A DNA stretch of 64,000 nt. Origin: Paracoccus acridae (GTDB lineage Bacteria; Pseudomonadota; Alphaproteobacteria; Rhodobacterales; Rhodobacteraceae). Shown in pieces: positions 1 through 9,159 of this stretch; position 1 is the stretch's first letter; each line of letters starts with the position of its first letter. The notes beneath the pieces are model-generated. The model searched no databases. It was given only the letters and a program-made list of their open reading frames with translations, and was not told the DNA's origin. The position numbers and the translations under genes are program-made. The stretch is taken from assembly GCF_014642735.1 (NCBI RefSeq), contig NZ_BMIV01000002.1, positions 1-64,000 on the forward strand, given 5' to 3'.

Positions 1-60
1 CCGATGTGAACCCAGCCTTCCGAACAGCATACCGGCCCGTGGCGTCATGGAAGGCCACAT

Positions 61-1486
61 TCAGAGGCCTGACACACGTCCGATCGAAGACCCCGCCGAA
101 AGACCCGAGATATCGCTTGCCAAACAGGGGGCATCCACACACGCACCGGGTTTACCGGCGAGTTTCTGCTTCATTGATGAGGCTGCTTTTTCGGCTGCGT
201 TCAAGCTTGCGTAGACGATCTCCTCTGCTTCCTTCGGGGTGACGTAACCGATGGCGCTGTGCAGGCGCGTGTTATTATACCAGTCGACCCACTTCAGCGT
301 TTCCCACTTGACCTGAGCGACGGACCTCCAGGGGCCGAGGAACCTGATGACCTCGGTCTTGAACAGACCGATGATGCTTTCCGCGAGGGCATTGTCATAG
401 GAGTCCCCGACGCTGCCGACCGAGGTGTCGATGCCTGCCTCAGCCAGCCGTCCGGTGTATCGGATCGACAGATATTGGCTGCCTCGATCACTATGATGGA
501 TCAGCTTGTCAGCCTGGGATGGTGCCCTCTGGCAGATGGCCTGGTTCAGCGCGTCGAGAACAAAACCGGTCGTCATCGAGGTTGAGACGCGCCAGCCAAG
601 GATCTTCCGGGCAAAGACGTCGATGATCGAGCCCTGGAAACGCCCCTGGTCCGAGTGACCATGGCGAGGGGCGACATACACCATCCCTTGCCAGCCTGAG
701 ACATAGGTGACATCGCTGACCCATAGCTGGTTCGGCATGTCCGCAACGAAGGCCCGGTTCACCGTGTCGTCCGGGCATGGCTGGGCCGCATCGGGATTGG
801 TCGTGACCACCTTCTTGCCGCGAACAACCCCTTGCAATCCCATCGTCTTCGTCAGCCGCTCGCCGGTGCGAGCCGGGCAATCTCGCGTCCTTCGCGGCGG
901 TGAGGGCAAGCCCGCCACCGGTTCAAGGGCAGCCCGAACGGTGCCAGACCTTGCGCGCCATAACGGCCCCGGCTGTCATCGAAGGCCTCCCTGATGGCAG
1001 CCCTGTCGAGGCGATCCTGTTTGGCCCGATCCGACAGCCGTTTCGGATCACGCTCCATCGCCTTAAGGGAAGGGAACGTCGATGGTGCGATCCCCAGAAC
1101 CCGGCAGATCGGGCCGACACCAAAGACACCCCGGTGATCGTCGATGAACGCGATCGTTTGCGGAAGGGGCGGTCGAGCGCCGCCGCTGCGAAATACGCAC
1201 TGGCCTTTTTCAGGATCTCATTGGCCTGGCGCAGTTCACGGACCTCGCGCTCCAACTCCCTGATCCGGTCCTTCTCTGCGCTCGTCAGACCGCCGCGCTG
1301 ACCGGCATCACGTCCGGCCTGCTGGCACCACGCGCAGGCTGTCCGGCGAACAGCCAAGCCTCACGCGCGATCGCCTTGCAAGCCGCCGTGTCGCTGGCAT
1401 AGCTCGCGCGGTTCTCTTGAACCAGCCAAAACACCGCGATCGCAAAGCTCAGCGGGATAGGCGGGAGTGTATTTCTGCTTTGACAT
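61..1486 (-). pseudogene. IS3-family transposase OrfA/OrfB, frameshifted
   Basis: OrfA begins at the ATG at 1484-1486 (MSKQKYTPAYPAEL) but leaves frame within about 20 codons. Typical OrfA pieces then appear in different frames: ENRASYASDTAACKAIAR, GCSPDSLRV, and a coiled region ending LKKASAYFAAAALDRPF. OrfB is also split: one frame has MERDPKRLSDRAKQDRLDRA and another the catalytic core, with the DDE residues in WVSDVTYV, HHSDRGSQY and DNALAESI still present. Between VYVA and IIDVFARK there are about 13 residues that the family normally lacks. The OrfB frame stays open to 61, past the likely IS end, so its native stop is lost or uncertain. IS3 elements use one programmed frameshift between orfA and orfB; several shifts here mean decay. 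Confidence 0.8.
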
Positions 1487-1539
1487 AGGGCTCATCCTTC
1501 GAGTGTTTTACCCTCCGGTAAACCCAAGGCCGGTTCACA
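134..1539 (-). mobile_element. Degenerate IS3-family insertion sequence
   Basis: The right end is clear: read on the minus strand the element starts TGTGAACCGGCC and continues into GGGTTTACCGG, with the orfA start 54 bases inside. The same 11-base block GGGTTTACCGG recurs in inverted orientation at 148-158, so the left end lies near 134, but the outer bases there no longer match. A second TGTGAACC at 5-12 could be the true outer left end, giving an element of about 1.53 kb. No convincing target duplication is visible. The transposase genes inside are frameshifted, so the copy is probably immobile without help. Confidence 0.75.
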
Positions 1540-1819
1540 TGGGGCTATCCCTCAGCGTTCATTGTCATAAGGACAGCACGGCGGCGGGCTGCGCGCGGGC
1601 ATGAAGTTCCCAGCGCGACCTGGACGACTAGCCCCCAGCTTTTCGTCTCCAGCTATAGTAGCGTCCACGTCTGATGAGATGGGTTGCAATAGGCATGGGC
1701 AGCGTCCTCGTTCGGACGGCCCCACCGGTGTCAGCTGGGTGACATGCGCAGAATCAAAGCGCCGGTCTCACCCCGCAAGGCTTTCACCTTCTCGAAATCG
1801 TAGCTTCTATTAAAAAAAC

Positions 1820-1894
1820 TGGCTCCGGCGGTAGGGATCGAACCTACGACCAATTGATTAACAGTCAACTGCTCTACCGCTGAGCTACGCCGGA
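1820..1894 (-). tRNA. tRNA-Asn (GUU)
   Basis: On the minus strand the acceptor stem TCCGGCG pairs with CGCCGGA. The anticodon arm reads TTGACTGTTAATCAA with anticodon GTT, the T arm has GGTTCGATCC, and a 3' CCA is encoded after a G discriminator. All four arms fold without unusual bases. The tRNA stands alone between the decayed IS and a hydrolase gene. tRNA genes are common IS and integrase landing places, but no attachment duplicate was seen. Confidence 0.96.
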
Positions 1895-1904
1895 ACACGG
1901 GGGC

Positions 1905-1934
1905 CGTATAGCAATGGTGTTCGGGGCCGTCCAG
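1905..1934 (-). promoter_or_regulatory. Putative promoter of tRNA-Asn
   Basis: On the minus strand a -10-like TATACG (1905-1910) lies about 10 bases before the tRNA 5' end, with CTGGAC (1929-1934) 18 bases upstream in the -35 position. The -35 match is poor, so this rests mainly on position. Confidence 0.3.
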
Positions 1935-1953
1935 AGGGCGGATGACGATTTTT

Positions 1954-2814
1954 TCACAAAGACATGAATCTTGTGCCCGGACCCAGCGGATCAAGCGAGG
2001 TTACGGCACCCAAGTCGGCCAGGGCCAGAAGATGCGCCAGGACGTTGCGCGTGGCGGCGGGCATCAGGGCAGGGGCTACCTCATAGATGCGGGCTGCCAG
2101 TGTTGCGGCATCGGCAGGGCCGTCGCGCAGGGCGGCCAAAATTTGGGCGCTGCGCTGGCGCCGGTGGGCGGCGAGGTCGGACAGGCGGGCCAGCGGATCC
2201 TCGATGGGATCGCCATGCGCAGGAAGCAGACGGCGCGGCCGCGATTGCGCCAGCCGGTCCAGGGACCGCAGGTAATCGCCCAGATCACCGTCGGGGGGCG
2301 AGATGATGGTCGAGGACCAGCCCATTACCAGATCGCCGCAGAAGATCTGGTCGTCCCACAGCAGGCTCAGATGGCCTCCCGCATGGCCCGGGGTATGCAA
2401 GGCCAGCAGTTGCCAGCCGTCGCCTTGGACCACATCCCCGTCGCGCAGGCGGATGTCCGGGGCAAAGGACAGGTCCAGCCCCTCGCCCCCGCCGACACCC
2501 TGGTCCGCCAGTCGCTGCATCATGGGAGACCGGCCCGACAGCGCGTCGCCATAGGCCAGGATCGGCGCCCCCGTCATGTCGGACAGGCGGCGCGCGCCCC
2601 CGCTGTGATCCAGATGGGCATGCGTGACAAGGATGTGGCTAATCCGGCCCTGACCGGCCTGCACGATCGCGTCCAGGTGGCCGGGATCGTCGGGGCCGGG
2701 GTCGATCACCGCCACCTGGGCCTGGCCCAGCAGGAATGTCGTCGTGCCCGGCCCGGTCAGCGGCGAGGGGTTGGGGGCCAGGATGCGCAGGGGGTCTTTC
2801 GTCCGTCGGTCCAT
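1954..2814 (-). CDS. MBL-fold metallo-hydrolase with C-terminal winged helix
   Basis: A 286-residue metallo-beta-lactamase-fold hydrolase. The zinc motif HxHxDH is visible as THAHLDHSGG near residue 65, followed by the later ligands in HTPGHAGGH, FCGDLVMG and LPAHGDP. The region after PAHG (ARLSDLAAHRRQRSAQIL onward) looks like the small helical or winged-helix domain of LACTB2-type hydrolases. The substrate is not evident; relatives act on RNA or thioesters. I start at MDRRTKDP because the upstream ATG at 2850 would overlap the start of the divergent sensor kinase and lacks family similarity. The gene diverges from the kinase by 34 bases, so the two promoters must overlap. Confidence 0.85.
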   Translation of the reverse strand: MDRRTKDPLRILAPNPSPLTGPGTTTFLLGQAQVAVIDPGPDDPGHLDAIVQAGQGRISHILVTHAHLDHSGGARRLSDMTGAPILAYGDALSGRSPMMQRLADQGVGGGEGLDLSFAPDIRLRDGDVVQGDGWQLLALHTPGHAGGHLSLLWDDQIFCGDLVMGWSSTIISPPDGDLGDYLRSLDRLAQSRPRRLLPAHGDPIEDPLARLSDLAAHRRQRSAQILAALRDGPADAATLAARIYEVAPALMPAATRNVLAHLLALADLGAVTSLDPLGPGTRFMSL

Positions 2815-2848
2815 GTCATTAGCCTTAGCACGACGGACAGGGGTTTCC

Positions 2849-4195
2849 ATGGCAAACCAGGCAGAGGGCGGCTGGCTGAAGGGATTTCTGCCGCGCGGGC
2901 TTTACGGGCGCGCGGCGCTGATCCTGTTCCTGCCGGTTGTCGTCGTCACGCTGGTGGTCAGCGTCATGTTCCTGCAGCGTCATTTCGAAGACGTGACCCG
3001 CCAGATGACCAGCAGCATGGCGCGCGAACTGGCCTTTGTCGTGGCGCGCATCGACCGCGCGGGGGGGCAGCGGGACGCTGGCCGCGAAATCGCCGTGCCG
3101 CTTGACGTGACCATCAGCGAGCCGATGGGCGACCGACAAGGCGACAGCCGCCGGTTCTATGACTTTTCGGGCCGGATCGTGATCGAGGTGCTGCGCGAGA
3201 CCCTGCCCGCGATCCAGGCGATCGACCTTGCAAGCGACGAAAAGCGGGTGATCGTCACGCTTGACGGGCAGGCCGGACCCTATGCCCTGGCCTTCGACCG
3301 CCGCAGGGTCAGCGCGTCCAATCCCCATCAGTTGCTGGTGCTGATGGTGTTCACATCCTTCCTGATGACGGGGATTGCGACGATCTTCCTGCGCAATCAG
3401 TTGCGTCCTATCCGGCGGTTGGCCGAAGCGGCCGAGGATTACGGCAAGGGCCGGATCGTGCCCTATCGTCCCTCCGGCGCGTCCGAGGTGCGCAGCGCGG
3501 GCACGGCCTTCCTGGACATGCGCAACCGCCTGGAACGCCAGAACGAGCAGCGCAAGTTGATGCTGTCGGGCATCAGCCACGACCTGCGCACACCATTGAC
3601 GCGACTGCGGCTGGGGCTGTCGATGATGTCGCCCGACATGCCGCCCGACGACGAGGATCTGCGCGCGATGGAAACCGACATCGCCGAGATGAACCGCATG
3701 GTCGATGCCTTCCTGGATTACGCCCGGGACGAGGCCCAGGACAGCCCGCCCCAGCCCGTCCCTGTGGCCGAATTCCTGGAGGCCATGCTTGCCGATGCGC
3801 AGCGCGCGGGCCAGAAGGTTACGTTGCGCGGTCTGGACGGCGACGCCGCCGGGCGCGCGACCTTCCGCCCCGACATGCTGCGCCGCGCCCTGGAAAACCT
3901 GATCGGCAATGCCGCGCGCTATGGAACCCGCGCGGAACTGGACGCCACGCTTGGCCCGCGCAGCCTGCGCATCGGGGTCGAGGACGACGGCCCCGGCATC
4001 CCCGACGACAGCCTGGACGTGGCGCTGCGTCCCTTCACCCGGCTGGACCCTGCGCGGGGGCGAAACAGCGGTGGTGGCGCGGGCCTGGGCCTTGCCATCG
4101 CCGCCGATGTGGCGCGCGCGCATGGCGGACAGTTGCGGCTGGGACGGGGACAGCGTTTGGGGGGATTGCGGGCCGAAATCGTGATCCCGCGATAG
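2849..4195 (+). CDS. Sensor histidine kinase, EnvZ-like
   Basis: A 448-residue inner-membrane sensor kinase. A first membrane helix (about residues 19-40) and a second (about 165-185) bracket a periplasmic domain of roughly 120 residues. A HAMP linker (NQLRPIRRLAEAAEDYG), the phosphoacceptor box SHDLRTPLTRLRLGLS with His near 244, an N box (ENLIGNAARYG), G1 (EDDGPGIP) and G2 (GGAGLGLAIAADVA) follow in order. This layout and the H-box wording resemble EnvZ/OmpR-type kinases. No response regulator gene is adjacent, so it is an orphan here and its partner must lie elsewhere. An earlier in-frame ATG at 2744 would run through the divergent hydrolase and is unlikely. Confidence 0.88.
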   Translation: MANQAEGGWLKGFLPRGLYGRAALILFLPVVVVTLVVSVMFLQRHFEDVTRQMTSSMARELAFVVARIDRAGGQRDAGREIAVPLDVTISEPMGDRQGDSRRFYDFSGRIVIEVLRETLPAIQAIDLASDEKRVIVTLDGQAGPYALAFDRRRVSASNPHQLLVLMVFTSFLMTGIATIFLRNQLRPIRRLAEAAEDYGKGRIVPYRPSGASEVRSAGTAFLDMRNRLERQNEQRKLMLSGISHDLRTPLTRLRLGLSMMSPDMPPDDEDLRAMETDIAEMNRMVDAFLDYARDEAQDSPPQPVPVAEFLEAMLADAQRAGQKVTLRGLDGDAAGRATFRPDMLRRALENLIGNAARYGTRAELDATLGPRSLRIGVEDDGPGIPDDSLDVALRPFTRLDPARGRNSGGGAGLGLAIAADVARAHGGQLRLGRGQRLGGLRAEIVIPR

Positions 4196-4245
4196 GTGGT
4201 GGTGCAGGTGCGGACAGCGGAAATATGCGGTATTCTTTGCATCAT

Positions 4246-4274
4246 ATTGAACGTGGCATGACGCACCCCTAGAT
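4246..4274 (+). promoter_or_regulatory. Candidate RpoH (heat-shock) promoter of lon
   Basis: ATTGAA (4246-4251) and CCCCTAGAT (4266-4274) are separated by 14 bases. This resembles the sigma-32 pattern CTTGAA-N(11-16)-CCCCATNT and lies 66 bases before the lon start. lon is a classical RpoH target, which supports the reading. Both boxes carry one or more mismatches. Confidence 0.45.
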
Positions 4275-4340
4275 TGTCAGCACGCAGGGGCCGTGTGTCG
4301 CCATGACGGGGCCACGGCTTCGGGCAGAAAGGAACGCCTA

Positions 4341-6755
4341 ATGAACGAATTTGCATCTTCGACCTATCCGGTGCTGCCGCTGCGCGACATCGTGGTCTTT
4401 CCGCACATGATCGTTCCGTTGTTCGTGGGCCGCGAGAAATCGGTCCGCGCCCTGGAAGCCGTGATGGAATCGGACAGCCCCATCCTGCTGGCCGCGCAGA
4501 AGGACGCCTCGGTCGATGAACCGGCGGAAGACGGGATCTTCCGCGCCGGCGTGCTGGCCAATGTCCTGCAACTGCTGAAGCTGCCGGACGGCACCGTCAA
4601 GGTGCTGGTCGAGGGGCGCGAGCGTGTGCAGATCACCGACTTCGTCCCGAACGACGACCATTTCGAAGCCACCGCCATCATCCTGGCCGAAACGCCGGGC
4701 GACGCCGCGACCGTGACCGCCCTTGTCCGCACCGTGGCCGAGGAGTTCGAGCGTTACGTCAAGGTCCGCAAGAACATCCCCGAGGAGGTCGTGACCGCCG
4801 TGGCCGAGGCGCGGGAGCCCGGCAAGCTGGCCGACCTTGTCGCGGGCCATATGGGCATCGCGCTGGACAAGAAGCAGGACCTGCTGGACACGCTGGACGT
4901 GGCCGAGCGGCTTGAGAAGGTCTATTCCCTGATGCAGGGCGAGATGTCGGTCCTGCAGGTCGAGAAGAAGATCAAGTCGCGCGTCAAGACCCAGATGGAG
5001 AAGACGCAGCGCGAATATTACCTGAATGAGCAGATGAAGGCCATTCAGAAGGAACTGGGCGACGGCGAGGACGGCCAGAACGAGATCGCCGAGCTTGAGG
5101 AGCGCATCAAGAAGACCAAGTTCAGCAAGGAGGCCCGCGACAAGGCCGAGGCTGAGCTGAAGAAGCTGAAGTCGATGTCCCCGATGTCGGCCGAGGCGAC
5201 GGTCAGCCGCAACTACCTCGATTGGCTGCTGGCGCTGCCCTGGGGCGTGAAGTCGCGCACCCGCAAGGATCTGGTTGCGGCCGAAAAGGTGCTGGACGCC
5301 GACCACTATGGCCTGGAAAAGGTCAAGGAACGGATCGTCGAATACCTGGCCGTGCAGACCCGCAGCCAGAAGCTGAAAGGTCCGATCCTGTGCCTCGTCG
5401 GCCCTCCGGGCGTCGGCAAGACCTCACTGGGCCGTTCGGTCGCCAAGGCGACGGGACGCGAATTCATCCGCATCTCGCTGGGCGGCGTGCGTGACGAATC
5501 GGAAATCCGCGGCCACCGCCGGACCTATATCGGGTCGATGCCGGGCAAGATCATCCAGGCCCTGAAAAAGGCCAAGACGACCAACCCGCTTATCCTGCTG
5601 GATGAGATCGACAAGATGGGTCAGGACTTCCGCGGCGACCCGGCAAGCGCGATGCTGGAGGTGCTGGATCCCGAACAGAACGCGACCTTCGTGGACCACT
5701 ACCTCGAGGTGGAATACGACCTGTCGAACGTGATGTTCGTGACCACGGCCAACAGCTACAACATGCCAGGGCCGCTGCTGGACCGGATGGAGATCATCAG
5801 CCTGTCCGGCTATACCGAGGACGAAAAGCGCGAGATCGCGCGCCAGCACCTGCTGCCCAAGCAGATCGCGGCGAACGGGTTGCGCAAGAACGAGTTCGAG
5901 GTGACAGACGAGGCGCTGACCCATGTGATCCGCTACTATACGCGGGAAGCCGGGGTCCGTTCGCTGGAACGCGAGATCGCCAAGCTGGCCCGCAAGGCCG
6001 TGACCGAGATCCTCAAGGGTCAGGTCAAGTCCGTGACGGTCGATGCCGCCAAGGCCGAGGAATACCTGGGCGTGCGCCGCCACCGTTACGGCCTGGCCGA
6101 GAAAGAGGATCAGGTCGGCGTGGTGACGGGCCTGGCCTGGACCTCGGTCGGCGGTGACCTGCTGCAGATCGAGGCGCTGAAGCTGCCGGGCAAGGGCCGG
6201 ATGAAGACGACCGGGAAACTGGGCGACGTGATGAAGGAATCCATCGACGCGGCCTCCAGCTATGTCCGGTCGATCGCGCCGCAGATCGGGGTCAAGCCGC
6301 CGAAATTCGATGCGCTGGACATCCACGTCCACGTCCCGGACGGCGCCACGCCCAAGGACGGTCCTTCGGCCGGTCTGGCGATGGTGACCTCCATCGTCTC
6401 GGTCCTGACGCAGATTCCGGTCCGCAAGGACATCGCCATGACGGGCGAGGTGTCCTTGCGCGGCAATGCGATGGCCATTGGCGGGCTGAAGGAAAAATTG
6501 CTGGCGGCGCTGCGGGGCGGCATCAAGACCGTGCTGATCCCGGCCGACAACGAAAAGGACCTGGCCGACATCCCGGCCAACGTCAAGGAAGGCCTGACCA
6601 TCATCCCGGTCAACCACGTCCGCGAAGTCTTGAAGCACGCCCTGGTGCGGATGCCCGAGCCGGTCGAATGGGACGAGGCGGCCGAAGAGGCAGCGGAAGC
6701 GGCACGCATCGCCGCGACGCGCGATGATCGGTCGACGGGCACCGTCGCCCACTGA
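4341..6755 (+). CDS. lon: ATP-dependent Lon protease
   Basis: An 804-residue cytoplasmic Lon (La) protease that degrades misfolded and regulatory proteins. The N-terminal substrate domain begins [20 protein letters not shown], a long coiled region follows, then the AAA module with Walker [10 protein letters not shown] near residue 354 and Walker B LILLDEID. The C-terminal protease domain carries the Ser-Lys dyad: Ser in DGPSAG (about 676) and the second Lys of GGLKEK (about 719). Length matches the family. The start MNEFASS follows AGAAAGGAA, a good ribosome binding site; an ATG 48 bases upstream lacks family similarity. The gene is monocistronic, with a heat-shock-like promoter upstream and a strong terminator downstream. 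Confidence 0.98.
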   Translation: MNEFASSTYPVLPLRDIVVFPHMIVPLFVGREKSVRALEAVMESDSPILLAAQKDASVDEPAEDGIFRAGVLANVLQLLKLPDGTVKVLVEGRERVQITDFVPNDDHFEATAIILAETPGDAATVTALVRTVAEEFERYVKVRKNIPEEVVTAVAEAREPGKLADLVAGHMGIALDKKQDLLDTLDVAERLEKVYSLMQGEMSVLQVEKKIKSRVKTQMEKTQREYYLNEQMKAIQKELGDGEDGQNEIAELEERIKKTKFSKEARDKAEAELKKLKSMSPMSAEATVSRNYLDWLLALPWGVKSRTRKDLVAAEKVLDADHYGLEKVKERIVEYLAVQTRSQKLKGPILCLVGPPGVGKTSLGRSVAKATGREFIRISLGGVRDESEIRGHRRTYIGSMPGKIIQALKKAKTTNPLILLDEIDKMGQDFRGDPASAMLEVLDPEQNATFVDHYLEVEYDLSNVMFVTTANSYNMPGPLLDRMEIISLSGYTEDEKREIARQHLLPKQIAANGLRKNEFEVTDEALTHVIRYYTREAGVRSLEREIAKLARKAVTEILKGQVKSVTVDAAKAEEYLGVRRHRYGLAEKEDQVGVVTGLAWTSVGGDLLQIEALKLPGKGRMKTTGKLGDVMKESIDAASSYVRSIAPQIGVKPPKFDALDIHVHVPDGATPKDGPSAGLAMVTSIVSVLTQIPVRKDIAMTGEVSLRGNAMAIGGLKEKLLAALRGGIKTVLIPADNEKDLADIPANVKEGLTIIPVNHVREVLKHALVRMPEPVEWDEAAEEAAEAARIAATRDDRSTGTVAH

Positions 6756-6764
6756 TTAGGAAAA

Positions 6765-6789
6765 GGGCCGGGTCGCACCGGCCCTTTTT
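6765..6789 (+). terminator. Rho-independent terminator of lon
   Basis: GGGCCGG and CCGGCCC form a perfect 7-bp stem with a 6-base loop, followed by TTTTT. It starts 10 bases after the lon stop codon. Confidence 0.92.
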
Positions 6790-6857
6790 CATTGGGCTGC
6801 ATGTCCCTGTACCGTCTTGCACGTTGCCAATGGCTGCCGACCCGCTAAGCTGGGGCC

Positions 6858-7250
6858 ATGACACGCATCCTTGCCCTTGTAGCCCTTGCCCTGATCGCCC
6901 AGCCTGCCTGGGCCGCTGACCCGCTGGCCGGAACCTGGCGCACCCAGCCCGGCAAGAACGGCGGCTTCGGTCATGTCGAGATTGTGCCCTGCGGCGGCGC
7001 CTTGTGCGGCACCGTTATCGAGACCTTCGATGCCAGCGGCCAGCCCGTCGCGGCAAATGACCTTGGCGCCGTGATCCTTGACGGGGTCGCCCCGACGGGC
7101 GGCGGCGGCTATGGCAAGGGCCGCATCATCAACCCCGAAACCGGACGCGGCTATACCGCCCGGCTGGTCCTGCGCGGGGACGCGCTGGACATCGGCGGTT
7201 GCGTGATGATGATCTGCCGCAATGCCGGGACATGGCAGCGGGTCAGGTGA
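6858..7250 (+). CDS. DUF2147 family exported protein
   Basis: A 130-residue protein with a clear Sec signal peptide (MTRILALVALALIAQPAWA, cleavage near residue 20). The mature part starts DPLAGTWRTQ and has the DUF2147 pattern: LAGxW, then CGGALCGTV, then GYGKGRIINPETGRGY. Cysteines at CGGALCG and GGCVMMIC could form two disulfides in the periplasm. DUF2147 proteins are lipocalin-like and of unknown function. The gene stands alone between the lon terminator and the oxidase operon. Confidence 0.82.
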   Translation: MTRILALVALALIAQPAWAADPLAGTWRTQPGKNGGFGHVEIVPCGGALCGTVIETFDASGQPVAANDLGAVILDGVAPTGGGGYGKGRIINPETGRGYTARLVLRGDALDIGGCVMMICRNAGTWQRVR

Positions 7251-7436
7251 TGGGCAGCCCGCGCTGACTTCGTGGCCGAAACTGTCACCGCCGGTGCCCG
7301 CGCCTGGGCTGGCCGAATGCCCTTTCGACCACGATGCGTGCAACGCGGCACGAAACCCGAGGGGAGTGTTCGGGTTATTCTTCTGACCCGCCATGGGTCC
7401 GACCAATCGCACCGCCACCGATGACAGCGAGGAACA

Positions 7437-8156
7437 ATGGATCAGCCCTATTGCGGACCCGGTGTTGCCCCTGACGGTTTGTGGACCGCCTGGAACACCG
7501 ACCCGCCGTTGCTGATCGGGCTTGCGGTCCTGGCTTGGGCGATATGGCGGCGCGGTGCCGGCAGGGCAGGGGGCGTTGCGATCATCGCGCTTGCGGTCGC
7601 CTTCGTGTCGCCGCTTTGCGCGTTGACGGTCTCGCTGTTTTCGGCCCGCGCGGCGCATCACCTGATCCTGGCCGGCGTGGCTGCCCCTGCGCTGGCATTG
7701 GCTTGGCCCGTGGCCCGGCGTCTTCCGGTGCAGGTCGGTGCGGCGGGAATGGCCGCCGCCATGGCAGCGTGGCACCTGCCGTCCGTTTACGATGCGATCT
7801 GGCGGTCGGACACGATCTATTGGGCCATGCAGGCGGCCCTGCTGCTGCCCGCCTGGGCCTTCTGGTCCGTCGTGCTGACGGATAGGGAAACACGATCCTT
7901 GGGAACCCAGGTGCTGGGCCACAGCTTCCTGACCCTTGGCCTGGCCGGGGTCATGGGCTTCCTGGGCGCGATCCTGACCTTTGCGCCGGGGGTGCTGTAT
8001 CTTCAGCATGTGGACGGTGCTGCCCTGTGGGGGTTCAGCGCGATCGACGATCAGCGCTTGGCCGGCCTGATCCTGTGGGTGCCGGGCTTCCTGCCGATGG
8101 CAGCCCTGGCGGGCTGGATGTTGCGGCGAAGCTGGCGGCAGGGCTTTGCCGCATGA
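7437..8156 (+). CDS. ctaG: Cytochrome c oxidase assembly protein, caa3-type CtaG family
   Basis: A 239-residue polytopic membrane protein with about seven hydrophobic helices. It begins MDQPYCGPGVAPDGL, followed by WNTDPPLLIGL, and contains conserved histidines (RAAHHLIL, AWHLPSVYDA, LGHSFLT). This is the pattern of the caa3_CtaG family, integral-membrane proteins linked to CuB insertion into caa3-type oxidases and unrelated to the Cox11-type CtaG. Its position as first gene of an oxidase cluster supports an assembly role. The stop overlaps the ATG of the next gene by four bases (ATGA), so the two are translationally coupled. Confidence 0.85.
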   Translation: MDQPYCGPGVAPDGLWTAWNTDPPLLIGLAVLAWAIWRRGAGRAGGVAIIALAVAFVSPLCALTVSLFSARAAHHLILAGVAAPALALAWPVARRLPVQVGAAGMAAAMAAWHLPSVYDAIWRSDTIYWAMQAALLLPAWAFWSVVLTDRETRSLGTQVLGHSFLTLGLAGVMGFLGAILTFAPGVLYLQHVDGAALWGFSAIDDQRLAGLILWVPGFLPMAALAGWMLRRSWRQGFAA

Positions 8157-8650
8157 TCGCGGCGCTGAAAGCGGTTCATATCGCGGCGATGCTGTGCTGG
8201 TGCGCGGGGCTGGTTGCCCTGCCGCTGCTGCTGATAACCTATGGCCATGCCCAACGTCAGGTCCGCTATACCGAATTTCGGATGCTGACCCATTACGGCT
8301 ATGTCGGTTTCGCGACGCCGGCCGCCGTGATCGCGGTGGTCGCCGGAACCGCGCTGATCTTCGCGGCCGAAGTGTTCGACCTGTGGCTGATCGCCAAGCT
8401 GGCCTTTGTCAGCGTGATGGCGATGGCCCATGCCTGGATCGGCCACCTGATCGAACAATCGGGCCTTCAGCGCCATGGCCAGGGCGACGATCCGACGCGC
8501 GGTTACCGGATGCCCTATCCGGGCATCGCGCTTGCCGTGATCCTGCCCGCGATTGCCGCGATCCTGTGGCTGGTGCTGGCCAAGCCGGACCTTGCCTGGA
8601 TCGCCGAGATGCTGCCGTTCATCCAGGAACCGCGGGGTCAGGTGCCATGA
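8153..8650 (+). CDS. CopD/HemJ-like membrane protein
   Basis: A 165-residue inner-membrane protein with four predicted helices, starting MIAALKAVHIAAMLCWCAGL. The H-x-x-x-x-x-W pattern in helix 1 and a second histidine near MAHAWIGHLIEQ resemble the CopD domain superfamily, which includes copper-resistance protein CopD and the protoporphyrinogen oxidase HemJ. Both copper delivery and heme oxidation would suit an oxidase operon, and the sequence alone does not decide between them. It overlaps ctaG by four bases, and its 3' end overlaps the end of a convergent DUF2231 gene by 13 bases. Confidence 0.75.
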   Translation: MIAALKAVHIAAMLCWCAGLVALPLLLITYGHAQRQVRYTEFRMLTHYGYVGFATPAAVIAVVAGTALIFAAEVFDLWLIAKLAFVSVMAMAHAWIGHLIEQSGLQRHGQGDDPTRGYRMPYPGIALAVILPAIAAILWLVLAKPDLAWIAEMLPFIQEPRGQVP

Positions 8651-9159
8651 TCCCGCTGCGTCCCGATCTGATAGTCGAAGACCAGCTTGCCGCCGTGCCA
8701 GCCGGTGATCGTGGTCATCAGCAGCCCCAGGGCCGAGATCAGGATACCCACCGGCAGCACGGCTTCTTGCGGGTCGGGCAGGCGATAGCCCCAGTTCACG
8801 CCCAGGACCGACAGCAGCGTGCAGGCCAGGATGAAATGCGTCCAGCTTGGCGCGCGAATGCGGATGCCCGGCACGATCAGCAATTCGACCGTGCCGCTGA
8901 TGCCCGCCACGACGCCCATGATGAAACCGATGCCCGCGGTCCAGACGGCCGCGCGCGGCCAGAATTCATCGCCCGTCCACCAGAACATCGCATCGGCCCC
9001 GAAGGTCAGGAAGGCCAGGGCGACAGGATAGGTGATCAGCATCGCGTGCAGCGGATGGCCCGCGATCGCGAACTTGGATTCGGTGTCGTTGAAGGCGGCG
9101 TGTTCCTCGATCGGGTCGGAAAGCCTGCGGCGCTGTCGCCAGGTTCGCTTTTGTCGCAT
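8638..9159 (-). CDS. DUF2231 family membrane protein
   Basis: A 173-residue membrane protein on the strand opposite to the surrounding oxidase genes. After a basic N-terminus (MRQKRTWRQRRRLSD) it shows the DUF2231 signature FAIAGHPLHAMLITYPVALA and four hydrophobic helices, with a late GWHGGKLVFDY motif. The start follows AAAGGAC on the minus strand. Function is unknown; the conserved histidines in GHPLH and WHGG could hold a metal or heme. Its start overlaps the start of oxidase subunit II on the other strand, and its stop overlaps the copD-like gene. Confidence 0.85.
   Translation of the reverse strand: MRQKRTWRQRRRLSDPIEEHAAFNDTESKFAIAGHPLHAMLITYPVALAFLTFGADAMFWWTGDEFWPRAAVWTAGIGFIMGVVAGISGTVELLIVPGIRIRAPSWTHFILACTLLSVLGVNWGYRLPDPQEAVLPVGILISALGLLMTTITGWHGGKLVFDYQIGTQRDHGT

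Noticed and set aside
7251..7436. FNR/Anr box (TTGAT-N4-ATCAA) controlling the oxidase operon
   Set aside because: No match within two mismatches was seen in the spacer before ctaG.
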